In this document: positions 6,397 through 12,918 of the stretch, piece after piece
How the letters are laid out: every line of letters begins with the position of its first letter
How positions within the stretch are numbered: position 1 is the first letter of the stretch
Source of the DNA: a virus
Strand: one strand, 5' to 3'
Virus record (IMG/VR): IMGVR_UViG_3300024344_000145
Coordinates: 1-22,069 of that record
Length of the DNA stretch: 22,069 nt
The notes under the pieces: generated by a model
Database searches by the model: none
What the model was told of the DNA's origin: nothing
What the model saw: the letters and a program-made list of their open reading frames with translations, nothing else
Translations under genes and position numbers: made by a program

Positions 6397-8301
6397 ATGG
6401 ATATTAGGGTAGAGACTGTTACAGATCCTGATTATCCTGGATCAAAGATTTATGAAGTTACAGCATTAACAGTAGGAACTACTAGAAACGGTAACAAGTA
6501 TACAAAAGAGGAATTAGAAAAAGCAGCTAGAGGATTATCATTTAGAACAATAAACATCAATCATGAACAATCAAAGAGATTGTCATATCCTGAAAATCAG
6601 ACCTTGGCAATGGATTTTATTGAAAATGCAGTAAGAGGCCAAATTAGAATTGCAGATCCTCAGATACAAAAAATGATTGAAAGTGGTGATATCAATAAAC
6701 TATCAATTGAACAAATACCTGTAGATTCAGAAGATTGTGATGAAAAAGCATGTTTGCAAAAAGGTGTAACATTTACTGAAATTGCACTATTAACAAAAGA
6801 TACTCCGCCAGGAGATCCTAATACTGAAATCAAATTAGAAATGTTAGTGCGTGAGAATAGTTCTTCTAACGGAAATACTTCTCAAATTGAAGAAATTTCA
6901 CAAAATGATAAGATGGCAGAGGAAACTCCAAAGACCAACTCCTTGACAGAAGAGCAAGCTCAACTGTTGAGATCAGTCTTGAAAGCCAGTGGTAAAGAAG
7001 ATTTAGAAGAATGCGTTGCAGCCGCAATGGCCGCAGGCAAAACTCCTGAGGAAGCAATTGCTTCATGTCAAAAACCAGAGTCTGACTGTGGTTGCGATAA
7101 ATCAGAAGATGCACCTGTACCAACCGCAGCACCTGCAGTTGAAACAACAGAAGCAAAACCTGTTGAATTATCCGCAGCAGCAATGGAAACTTTGAAATCA
7201 TCTGAACAAAAACAGCTTGAGAAATTGGAAGAGCTAATTGGATTAGTAAAACCAAAAGAAGAAGCTGTAAAACCAGAACCAAGCTCAAAGGTAGCTGACG
7301 TAAAAACAGAAGCCTACAAGCCAGTACATGAGTTCTTTGAAGGTGTCAAATCAGGCAGCATTTCAGAAAACTCTACTTCATGGGAAGTTGATCTTGACAA
7401 AATGTACGAGCAATGGGGATACAAACATGAAGCTGTAACAGTTTCTAGTGGTACACCAGCTCAACAATATTCAAAATCAATTATGATAATCCCAGGCGGC
7501 AAAAGTAAAGTACCAATTCGCCAATTCTGTGACTTTGTAAAACTAGCAGGTCAAGAAAAAGCAAACTGGTATAAACTTCCAGGATTCAGCTTTGGTGCAA
7601 TCACCGAGGGAACTGAACCAACAAACGTCTCACAAACCTTAGCAAAGATTACAGCAACACCTTCAATCAGAGGTGCAGTTCAAAGAATTGGATATTCTCA
7701 AATTGAGGATGTACCAGGACTTACAAACAGCGTTAATGCTCACATGGCATTAGAAGCAGCATCTGATGAAGAAAAGTTGTTACACGCAGCATTCGATGCA
7801 GAAACCCCTACTAACTGGATCAATGCAAACACAGGCGGCACTATATCATCTGATGATGTAGCTAGCATGACCTTCAAACGTGAAGCAATTGTTGCAAGTA
7901 AGAAAAAACTTTCAGAGCAAGGTTATGATATTAGCCCTGGCAGTCTTGTAGCAATCTTACATCCAAAAGCATACAGTGAATTACTCTTGGACACCAACTT
8001 GAATAACTATTATCAAGATGCACAATCCTCGATAACTGCAACTGGCGCATTGGAAAAGATTTACGGTGTAGATATTGTAGTATCTGCAAACGTAACCGCA
8101 CAGGATAACAGTACAAATGATACATACCGAAACATAATTTTCGCAAAAGGCGATACTTTCGGTCTAGCAGCAACAAGAAACCTATCCGTTGAAGCACAGC
8201 GCAGAAACGAGGTACAGCAAGTCGTTGTTTCAGGCACTCATAGAGTAGCTTGTGCAGTCAAAGACGAAGCATCTTGTGTTAGAATATCATCTGCACAATA
8301 A
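6397..8301 (+). CDS. fused prohead protease, scaffold and HK97-fold major capsid protein
   Basis: A single 634-aa reading frame holds three parts. Residues 1-155 are a U35/S78-type prohead protease: ALTVGTTRNGNKYT, then RTININHE with candidate catalytic H56, then INKLSIEQIP with S103, followed by FTEIALL. Residues about 160-310 are acidic, Ala/Glu/Lys-rich and low complexity, with coiled coil around 263-285, as expected of a delta/scaffold domain. Residues about 310-634 are an HK97-fold capsid protein, with an N-arm, E-loop (VPIRQFCDFV region), spine helix and A-domain (PGSLVAILHPKAYSELL, YGVDIVVSANV). Self-cleavage after the scaffold would release the mature subunit. An in-frame ATG at 6913 (MAEETPK) could also start a protease-free product. 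Confidence 0.88.
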   Translation: MDIRVETVTDPDYPGSKIYEVTALTVGTTRNGNKYTKEELEKAARGLSFRTININHEQSKRLSYPENQTLAMDFIENAVRGQIRIADPQIQKMIESGDINKLSIEQIPVDSEDCDEKACLQKGVTFTEIALLTKDTPPGDPNTEIKLEMLVRENSSSNGNTSQIEEISQNDKMAEETPKTNSLTEEQAQLLRSVLKASGKEDLEECVAAAMAAGKTPEEAIASCQKPESDCGCDKSEDAPVPTAAPAVETTEAKPVELSAAAMETLKSSEQKQLEKLEELIGLVKPKEEAVKPEPSSKVADVKTEAYKPVHEFFEGVKSGSISENSTSWEVDLDKMYEQWGYKHEAVTVSSGTPAQQYSKSIMIIPGGKSKVPIRQFCDFVKLAGQEKANWYKLPGFSFGAITEGTEPTNVSQTLAKITATPSIRGAVQRIGYSQIEDVPGLTNSVNAHMALEAASDEEKLLHAAFDAETPTNWINANTGGTISSDDVASMTFKREAIVASKKKLSEQGYDISPGSLVAILHPKAYSELLLDTNLNNYYQDAQSSITATGALEKIYGVDIVVSANVTAQDNSTNDTYRNIIFAKGDTFGLAATRNLSVEAQRRNEVQQVVVSGTHRVACAVKDEASCVRISSAQ

Positions 8302-8311
8302 GACTAAACAC

Positions 8312-8343
8312 TTCTCTTTTTCTTTTTTTTATTCTATTAATCA
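8312..8343 (+). promoter_or_regulatory. late-type box TTCTC with T-tracts, unit 4
   Basis: TTCTC at 8312-8316 lies 32 nt before ATG 8344. It sits 10 nt after the capsid stop (the largest stop-to-box distance) and is preceded by ACAC. T-tracts run to 8330 and may help terminate the capsid transcript. Confidence 0.55.
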
Positions 8344-8697
8344 ATGGCATATTACACATTAGACGATATCAAACGCTATATTGGATTTGAAACTACAAAT
8401 ACAGATTATGATGCTGTCCTAACTGACTTTGCAGATAAAGCAGATGATCAGGTAGATAATCGTCTATTCAATACTGCATCAAAAAGAAGACGATTATCAA
8501 CATTACCAGAATTACCATTAACTACTGTACCAGAATCTATCAAGTTTGCATCTAATGCAAGGGCTGTGGCCTATTATTATGCAAGGTCACAAAATACAGA
8601 ATCACATGATTTGTGGATGAAAAACTCAGACAAGTCAATAGATGAGTATATTGAAAGATTAGATTCTGATGCTAAGATTTACGGTGAGACATTTTGA
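8344..8697 (+). CDS. head-tail connector / adaptor (gp6-like)
   Basis: The 117-aa protein begins YYTLDDIKRYIGFETTN, then YDAVLTDFADKADDQVDNRL, the start typical of gp6/gp15-type adaptor proteins: a short helix ending in a Tyr-Ile-Gly turn, then a long helix with Asp, Ala and Asp-rich faces. A second helix pair follows (IKFASNARAVAYYYARSQ). These proteins form the ring beneath the portal, bridging to the neck. The position directly after the capsid gene agrees. The stop overlaps the next gene's TTG start. Confidence 0.75.
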   Translation: MAYYTLDDIKRYIGFETTNTDYDAVLTDFADKADDQVDNRLFNTASKRRRLSTLPELPLTTVPESIKFASNARAVAYYYARSQNTESHDLWMKNSDKSIDEYIERLDSDAKIYGETF

Positions 8698-8921
8698 GCG
8701 ATGGATTTGAACACCGCTTATTTCTCAAGATTGATAAAATAGATACTAACATCCAGGACTTGTGCCAAAGGGTTACAAAACAAGAAGTCCTATTTGAAGA
8801 GCATATGAAAGAAGTTGATGCTAGACAAAAAAAGAAAGACCAGAAATTTACATACTATATTGGTGCTATAGGTGGAGTAGTAGGTGTTTTTGAGTTAGCA
8901 CAATACATGAATATAATATAA
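8694..8921 (+). CDS. XhlA-like coiled-coil protein with C-terminal membrane anchor
   Basis: The 75-aa protein starts at a TTG that overlaps the connector stop (TTGA, 8694-8697). Residues 5-50 form an amphipathic coiled coil (HRLFLKIDKIDTNIQDLCQR) ending in a basic KKKDQK patch. Residues 53-72 are a hydrophobic span (YYIGAIGGVVGVFELA). This helix-then-anchor layout is that of haemolysin XhlA-type proteins, which pair with a small holin in lysis cassettes. The next gene is such a small membrane protein, which strengthens the call. Confidence 0.6.
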   Translation: MSDGFEHRLFLKIDKIDTNIQDLCQRVTKQEVLFEEHMKEVDARQKKKDQKFTYYIGAIGGVVGVFELAQYMNII

Positions 8922-8953
8922 TTCTCTTAGCCTAGATTTCTGAGCTTTCAAAT
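8922..8953 (+). promoter_or_regulatory. late-type box TTCTC, unit 5
   Basis: TTCTC at 8922-8926 follows the XhlA-like stop directly, 32 nt before ATG 8954. There is no T-tract; the sequence after the box (TTAGCC) is the least AT-rich of the set. Confidence 0.5.
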
Positions 8954-9112
8954 ATGTGGACAACACGATATGTAGGAATAATCTCATACGGATTGATATC
9001 TGCACTACTTGTTGCAAAAGACATTGTAAAAGATGTTGAAGGAGCAGTAATCTTACTTGCACCAGTTGCAGCTTTCATTGTAGCAGACCAAATCAAACAC
9101 CGTAATGAATAA
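8954..9112 (+). CDS. putative holin, two-span (52 aa)
   Basis: A complete 52-codon frame has its own upstream box. The product is MWTTRYVGIISYGLISALLV, a short charged loop AKDIVKDVEG, a second span AVILLAPVAAFIVA, then a charged tail DQIKHRNE. Two transmembrane helices, small size and charged C-terminus are typical of class II holins. It lies between the XhlA-like protein and a membrane-anchored metalloprotease, the expected place for a lysis cassette. Holin function is inferred from topology and context only. Confidence 0.6.
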   Translation: MWTTRYVGIISYGLISALLVAKDIVKDVEGAVILLAPVAAFIVADQIKHRNE

Positions 9113-9116
9113 ACAG

Positions 9117-9148
9117 TTCTCTAAGATTCTAACAAAGCCAATTTTTCA
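9117..9148 (+). promoter_or_regulatory. late-type box TTCTC, unit 6
   Basis: TTCTC at 9117-9121 lies 4 nt after the holin stop and 32 nt before TTG 9149. The match in spacing supports the TTG as the true start of the protease gene. Confidence 0.5.
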
Positions 9149-10054
9149 TTGGCCTTCGAATCAGAGTTCGTTTTATACTATGTTCTAGCTTTTATTTTAG
9201 TTGCATTATCTTTAATGTTCATTATTGAAGCTGTTTATGCTTATTCAGATTATTTTGAAGCTGTAAACATTAGGTATTATGATAATCCTACAACTTGTAT
9301 ATTTGAACCCGAATACGATGAAGACTTTACAACAAATCATCTTCCCGCGGTTTTTAATGGAATAAAAGAATGGGAAAAAATACTAACCAAGGCTACAGGT
9401 GGTGATTGGTATATCCCTGTGGTTCTTTATGAATGGGAACATCACATAAACAAAGGTGTTCATGATTATCTTAATTGTGATATTTTAATTACATTTGAAG
9501 AAACAAATGATCAAAGTATAGTAGGCCAAAGTGCATTAGGATTTAATTATTATAATCACTCCTGGTCAAAACACAAGTATTCACATATTGTTGTATTTTC
9601 AAATGTTTACCATAATGCAGCAAATGCCACTATTGACTTAGGTGTTGTACAAGATGGTGATGAAATAACAATCACAATCACGCCTAAATCATTAGAATAT
9701 GCAGATATGCACCATATTGTAAAACATGAATGGGGACATGCAGTAGGGGTGTTACATCATTTTAACACAAGTACAGTTACACCAAAAAGCGTAATGCATC
9801 CTACATTTGAACCCTTTACAGATTATTATATGGAAATACAACCTAGGGATGTTTATGCAATAACTCAATTGTATGGTGAAGATGGATGGGGTAGACCAAA
9901 TCCTGCAGTAATCTCAAAGCATTTTGCAGCAGCAGAATATTTCATTCCTGCTATACTGATAGAGGATTTGAGATATTATGTTGATCCTCTCATTGAATTA
10001 CCTGAAAGAGATGAAAATCCTTCCTATAACGCATCATACACTAGAAGTGATTGA
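9149..10054 (+). CDS. membrane-anchored or secreted metzincin (matrixin-like) metalloprotease
   Basis: The 301-aa protein has one N-terminal hydrophobic helix (residues about 8-30, a signal anchor). The catalytic domain carries the full metzincin zinc motif HEWGHAVGVLHH (H193, E194, H197, G200, H203) and a downstream Met-turn SVMHP (M216), the hallmark of matrixin/M10-like proteases. It should act outside the membrane. Following an XhlA-like and a holin-like gene, and with no peptidoglycan hydrolase seen, it is a good candidate for degrading the archaeal S-layer during virus release, or entry if virion-bound. That role is inference. The C-terminal 50 residues are acidic and Pro/Tyr-rich. The TTG start is supported by the box spacing; the next ATG (codon 23) would break the anchor. 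Confidence 0.82.
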   Translation: MAFESEFVLYYVLAFILVALSLMFIIEAVYAYSDYFEAVNIRYYDNPTTCIFEPEYDEDFTTNHLPAVFNGIKEWEKILTKATGGDWYIPVVLYEWEHHINKGVHDYLNCDILITFEETNDQSIVGQSALGFNYYNHSWSKHKYSHIVVFSNVYHNAANATIDLGVVQDGDEITITITPKSLEYADMHHIVKHEWGHAVGVLHHFNTSTVTPKSVMHPTFEPFTDYYMEIQPRDVYAITQLYGEDGWGRPNPAVISKHFAAAEYFIPAILIEDLRYYVDPLIELPERDENPSYNASYTRSD

Positions 10055-10173
10055 TGAAGATATTATCAAGAAAAAACGAAGATCTTGGCATATGCCCTCA
10101 GTGTAAAAAGAGAATCACTGATGATGGAAATGGCCAATTAGATGATCATATCAGGTGGCATGATAGACAATGA
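10054..10173 (+). CDS. C2H2 zinc-finger microprotein (39 aa)
   Basis: The ATG overlaps the protease stop (TGATG, 10052-10056), and the stop overlaps the next ATG (ATGA, 10170-10173). The product has CPQC at 14-17 and H32, H36 in DDHIRWH, a Cys-x2-Cys-x14-His-x3-His arrangement like a classical C2H2 finger, with a basic N-terminus (MKILSRKN). One isolated finger in 39 residues may bind nucleic acid or protein. Its place within a virion-gene operon is unexpected. Confidence 0.65.
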   Translation: MKILSRKNEDLGICPQCKKRITDDGNGQLDDHIRWHDRQ

Positions 10174-10709
10174 GTTACAACATTTCATATGAGACAGGAA
10201 CATTCGAATTATTTTCAGACACCATTAGAGCGTGGATTTCTAGAAATTGGACTGCATCAAATACCGCAAATAAAACACCGACATTTATTTCACCAGGCGG
10301 AAAGGCTAGTTCAACAGCTTCTACTAGTAGAGTAAAAAATCATGTATGGCCATCTAATGCCACAAATGATGAAGTTTATTTCAATGAAGGTGATACATTA
10401 CTAACTGATGATATTGATTTAGGTCGTAAAATTTACATGAAAACAACTATCGTTTATGTTGATATTTTCAGTAGAGATGCTAGAAGACAAAGATTGTATG
10501 AAATTGAGATTAACCGTATTATAGCAAATAACTTTCCTGATGCAAGTACCAGGATTAACAAATCAAATAATTCTAATGTATCGGCAATATCAACATTTCA
10601 AGATGAAGAAATTGAGTTTATTCATCCTGAATCTATAGAAGGTAAGGAATTTGCACGTACTGTTCAATCATCTGGTGAACTTCTTTGCAATTGGCAAGTG
10701 ACGAGGTAA
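10170..10709 (+). CDS. putative tail terminator / neck protein
   Basis: The 179-aa protein precedes the tail tube gene. The central part, IYMKTTIVYVDIFSRDARRQ followed by a helix LYEIEINRIIANNFP, resembles the strand-then-helix core of tail terminator and tail-completion proteins (gpU-like). These cap the tail tube and join it to the head. The N-terminal third is Ser/Thr/Asn-rich and the C-terminus contains an acidic beta region (FQDEEIEFIHPES). Identification rests on gene order (connector, ..., terminator, tube) and this pattern; a different neck component is possible. Confidence 0.5.
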   Translation: MSYNISYETGTFELFSDTIRAWISRNWTASNTANKTPTFISPGGKASSTASTSRVKNHVWPSNATNDEVYFNEGDTLLTDDIDLGRKIYMKTTIVYVDIFSRDARRQRLYEIEINRIIANNFPDASTRINKSNNSNVSAISTFQDEEIEFIHPESIEGKEFARTVQSSGELLCNWQVTR

Positions 10710-10713
10710 ATAC

Positions 10714-10744
10714 TTCTCTTTTATAAAATTGAATCAATTAGATT
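10714..10744 (+). promoter_or_regulatory. late-type box TTCTC plus TATA-like TTTTATAAAA, unit 7
   Basis: TTCTC at 10714-10718 lies 31 nt before ATG 10745 and is preceded by ATAC. It is directly followed by TTTTATAAAA, the only gap with a clear TATA-like sequence, about 20 nt from the ATG. This fits a strong leaderless promoter for the abundant tail tube protein. Confidence 0.6.
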
Positions 10745-11644
10745 ATGTCGTTTGATATCAACACTCAAAGAGACTTTCAAAAACAACTACAATATGTTGT
10801 AGAGGGTACAACTGCATCAACATTTGGTAATGGTGGCGGTACAGATCCTTCATTTACTCAAGCAGGAAGAAACCCAAGAATCACAAACTTTGTAAAAAGA
10901 CCAGAAGGTGTAGAAATCAGACAGTTAGGTTCATCAGCTAGAGCAGACAATGTTAAGGTTTTTGAAGCAGGCGAATTATCATTTACAACTACTATCACAC
11001 ATGAAGATCAACTCAAATGGTTTTTCAATGCTCCATCAGGAGCAGGAACATGTGAAGAATCAAGAACATACCTATTCTCAAAGAACATAGGTTCAACAGA
11101 ATATTATCGTGTATGCAAAGGTTGTTCACCAATTTCAGCAAGACTTTCAATTACAAAAAGAGGTCTAGTAGAATTAGATGCAACAATATTTGTAGCAGAT
11201 GCATCTGATGAAGTTACATCTCATGGTTTAACAGGTACACCAGTATTTGCAACAGCAATTACAGATTCACCTTGGACACATGATTCAGGTTCTACAACAC
11301 CATTAACAATTGATAGTGTAGCATACAATCCATTTTCGTTATCATTAAACACAACATGGAATTATGCATATTTAGATAATTCAGGCAGTACAAAAGTTTT
11401 GTATTCCAAACCAGTAAGTCAAGCAGTAAATGTAGACTTTGATGTAGCAAAGAAAGATGCTCTTCTTTCAGCAGATGGTGCAGCATTAACAAAAACTACA
11501 GCATCCTATACTATAGCATCAGGAACAACTGCAACATTTACCAACTTCCAAATTCAAGAAAGTGGTGAAACACATGACCAAGATTCAAGCGATGCAGTCA
11601 TTGAGTCTTATTCTGCAGTCTGTGATACCGTGGCGATAGCATAG
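10745..11644 (+). CDS. major tail tube protein
   Basis: The 299-aa protein is Ser/Thr/Gly-rich with alternating beta pattern, located just before the tail chaperone pair and tape measure as in most siphoviruses. Residues 78-100 (SFTTTITHEDQLKWFF) fit the beta-hairpin and helix of tail tube folds. The second half (about 160-299) looks like one or more added beta-sandwich modules (residues around 195 DSVAYNPFSLSLN and 260 TFTNFQIQESG). The identification is by position, size and composition. Its own box with TATA-like element suggests high expression. Confidence 0.7.
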   Translation: MSFDINTQRDFQKQLQYVVEGTTASTFGNGGGTDPSFTQAGRNPRITNFVKRPEGVEIRQLGSSARADNVKVFEAGELSFTTTITHEDQLKWFFNAPSGAGTCEESRTYLFSKNIGSTEYYRVCKGCSPISARLSITKRGLVELDATIFVADASDEVTSHGLTGTPVFATAITDSPWTHDSGSTTPLTIDSVAYNPFSLSLNTTWNYAYLDNSGSTKVLYSKPVSQAVNVDFDVAKKDALLSADGAALTKTTASYTIASGTTATFTNFQIQESGETHDQDSSDAVIESYSAVCDTVAIA

Positions 11645-11645
11645 T

Positions 11646-12071
11646 ATGGTAGATAGAGTTCGTGGCCTAGACGATGATTTTGAGACAGTTTTCATAGAAG
11701 GTTCTAAAAAATATGAATGGAAACTAAAAGACTTTTCAGCTTCTGAGGTACAAGATATCTTTGTAGATAAATTAGAAACAATAGATAAACTAACAAGATC
11801 AATGATGGAAGGTGATGCATCTGCAACATCATTACTAAAAAAAGAATGGGAGTTTGCAAAAGATATCTACATGACAGGTTTGATTGACTTTGATGAATCA
11901 TCCTGGAAAGAAATAACAACAGATAAGAAAATAACTAGAGGAAGCCTTGTAAAATTTGCAAAGGAAATAGCTAGTTTTTTAGTGGAAATGGATATGAAGG
12001 AAGAAATGCAGCTCTTGCGACAGCGATTGAATACGGCGAAACAGAGTTCCTCGGAAAATACAGAGGATTAA
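11646..12071 (+). CDS. tail assembly chaperone G-like protein (frame 0)
   Basis: The 141-aa acidic helical protein follows the tail tube gene by 1 nt, with residues 15-30 (VFIEGSKKYEWKLKDF) as beta strands and then helices containing SASEVQDIFV and LLKKEWEFAKDI. This is the position and form of lambda gpG-type tail assembly chaperones, which coat the tape measure during tail assembly. At codons 111-112 (11975-11981) there is a slippery heptamer, and a second frame continues to 12229. So the 141-aa product is the unshifted form, and the last 29 residues (Gln/Arg/Ser-rich) are probably only its alternative tail. Confidence 0.7.
   Translation: MVDRVRGLDDDFETVFIEGSKKYEWKLKDFSASEVQDIFVDKLETIDKLTRSMMEGDASATSLLKKEWEFAKDIYMTGLIDFDESSWKEITTDKKITRGSLVKFAKEIASFLVEMDMKEEMQLLRQRLNTAKQSSSENTED
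11975..11981 (+). other. -1 ribosomal frameshift slippery site T-TTT-TTA
   Basis: The heptamer T TTT TTA is exactly in phase with frame 0 of the chaperone gene (codons AGT TTT TTA). The -1 frame has a TAG stop at 11972-11974, immediately before the heptamer, and is open from there to TGA 12227-12229. No clear downstream stem-loop or pseudoknot was found by eye. The X-XXY-YYZ form matches known -1 slip sites, including those of phage G/GT genes. Confidence 0.8.
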
Positions 12072-12229
12072 CAGATTTCTATGAAGCCTTCATGTTAACT
12101 AAAAATGAAATTGGTAGTCTATATGAAGTCTGTAAATTATATGGTTTCAAACTAAACAAAGATTTTCTCAAATATGATACTTACATTGCACTAAAGGCAT
12201 ATTCTAATTTGGTGAATAAGAAAAAATGA
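11981..12229 (+). CDS. GT extension of the tail assembly chaperone (-1 frame)
   Basis: After a -1 slip, reading continues AGT GGA AAT (SGN) and gives 82 residues containing AALATAIEYGETEFLGKY, RGLTDFYEAFMLTKNEI and LYEVCKLYGFKL, an ordinary helical protein segment with normal composition. Together with 112 residues of frame 0 it makes a 194-aa GT fusion. There is no start codon at the beginning of this frame. An ATG at 12092 would give only about 45 residues and would leave half the open frame unexplained. In known systems GT is made at a low ratio and recruits the tail tube protein to the tape measure. The stop overlaps the next ATG (ATGA). Confidence 0.75.
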   Translation, partial: SGNGYEGRNAALATAIEYGETEFLGKYRGLTDFYEAFMLTKNEIGSLYEVCKLYGFKLNKDFLKYDTYIALKAYSNLVNKKK

Positions 12230-12879
12230 AACTAGAAGCTAGATTTGAATGGGGACAATTAAAAGCGGCATTAGATGAAGTGCCTGCTAATCAAGGCCGT
12301 CTAACTACAGAAATTTTAGATGTTTTAGCAAGAAGGTTTCTATCATATCTATCACAATATGCACCTCAACGAACTGGTAATTATTTACGTTCATGGCAAA
12401 TAAACAACAGAACAAAAAATTCTATTACTATATCATCACCAAACAGAATGTTATTTTTAATACTAGAATTTACAGGTGCAAAACCTCATATGATTAGACC
12501 AGTTAGGAAACAAGCTTTACGTTTCCAGATGGGCGGAAACCTTTTCTTTTCAAAAGGTCATATGATAAAAGGAATCAAACCAATACCTCATGTTAGGCCT
12601 GCACTCAAAGCATTAGAACGAGATATTCCAGGAATTGTATATGATTTAACTGGTAAGATAATGCCAAAATTATTTGAAAAAGCTACCAGACGTTATAGAG
12701 GTCGAGCTACAGATCCTGCATTTCGTGGAAACAAAAAACAGATTTCTATGGCAAGAAAACAAGGTGGTAAGAAAATCATCAAAAGGGGTTCATTTGGCCG
12801 TGTGTTAAGACGAAGGACAAAAAGAGTTGGTACAAAAACAGGCGATACCAGTTATCGTGCTAGAGTAACAAAGTTCTAG
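12226..12879 (+). CDS. HK97 gp10-like tail / neck protein with basic C-terminus
   Basis: The 217-aa protein has the gp10/gp22-type core: a helical N-terminus, YAPQRTGNYLRSWQI near residue 45, a beta region with ILEFTGAKPHMIRPV around 79-93, and KGIKPIPHVRPAL near 114-126, where the His-x-Arg-Pro motif ends the domain. Residues 145-217 form a long Lys/Arg-rich tail (RYRGRATDPAF, VLRRRTKRV). Such proteins usually sit in the neck gene cluster before the tail tube; here the gene follows the chaperones. The basic tail may contact DNA or the tape measure. The ATG overlaps the GT stop. Confidence 0.65.
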   Translation: MKLEARFEWGQLKAALDEVPANQGRLTTEILDVLARRFLSYLSQYAPQRTGNYLRSWQINNRTKNSITISSPNRMLFLILEFTGAKPHMIRPVRKQALRFQMGGNLFFSKGHMIKGIKPIPHVRPALKALERDIPGIVYDLTGKIMPKLFEKATRRYRGRATDPAFRGNKKQISMARKQGGKKIIKRGSFGRVLRRRTKRVGTKTGDTSYRARVTKF

Positions 12880-12887
12880 ACTATTAC

Positions 12888-12918
12888 TTCTTTTTGTTAT
12901 TTTAGACTAAAATTATTC
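12888..12918 (+). promoter_or_regulatory. late-type box TTCTT with T-tract, unit 8
   Basis: TTCTT at 12888-12892 lies 8 nt after the gp10-like stop and 31 nt before ATG 12919, preceded by TTAC, with a following TTTGTTATTTTA run. Confidence 0.5.

Noticed and set aside
6866-7288. 140-aa frame on the minus strand
   Set aside because: It is Leu-rich and antisense to the acidic scaffold part of the capsid gene; a composition shadow with no start context.
12092-12229. Independent small gene from the ATG at 12092 in place of a frameshift
   Set aside because: The frame is open and protein-like for a further 110 nt upstream, starting exactly at the slippery heptamer, so a frameshift explains more.
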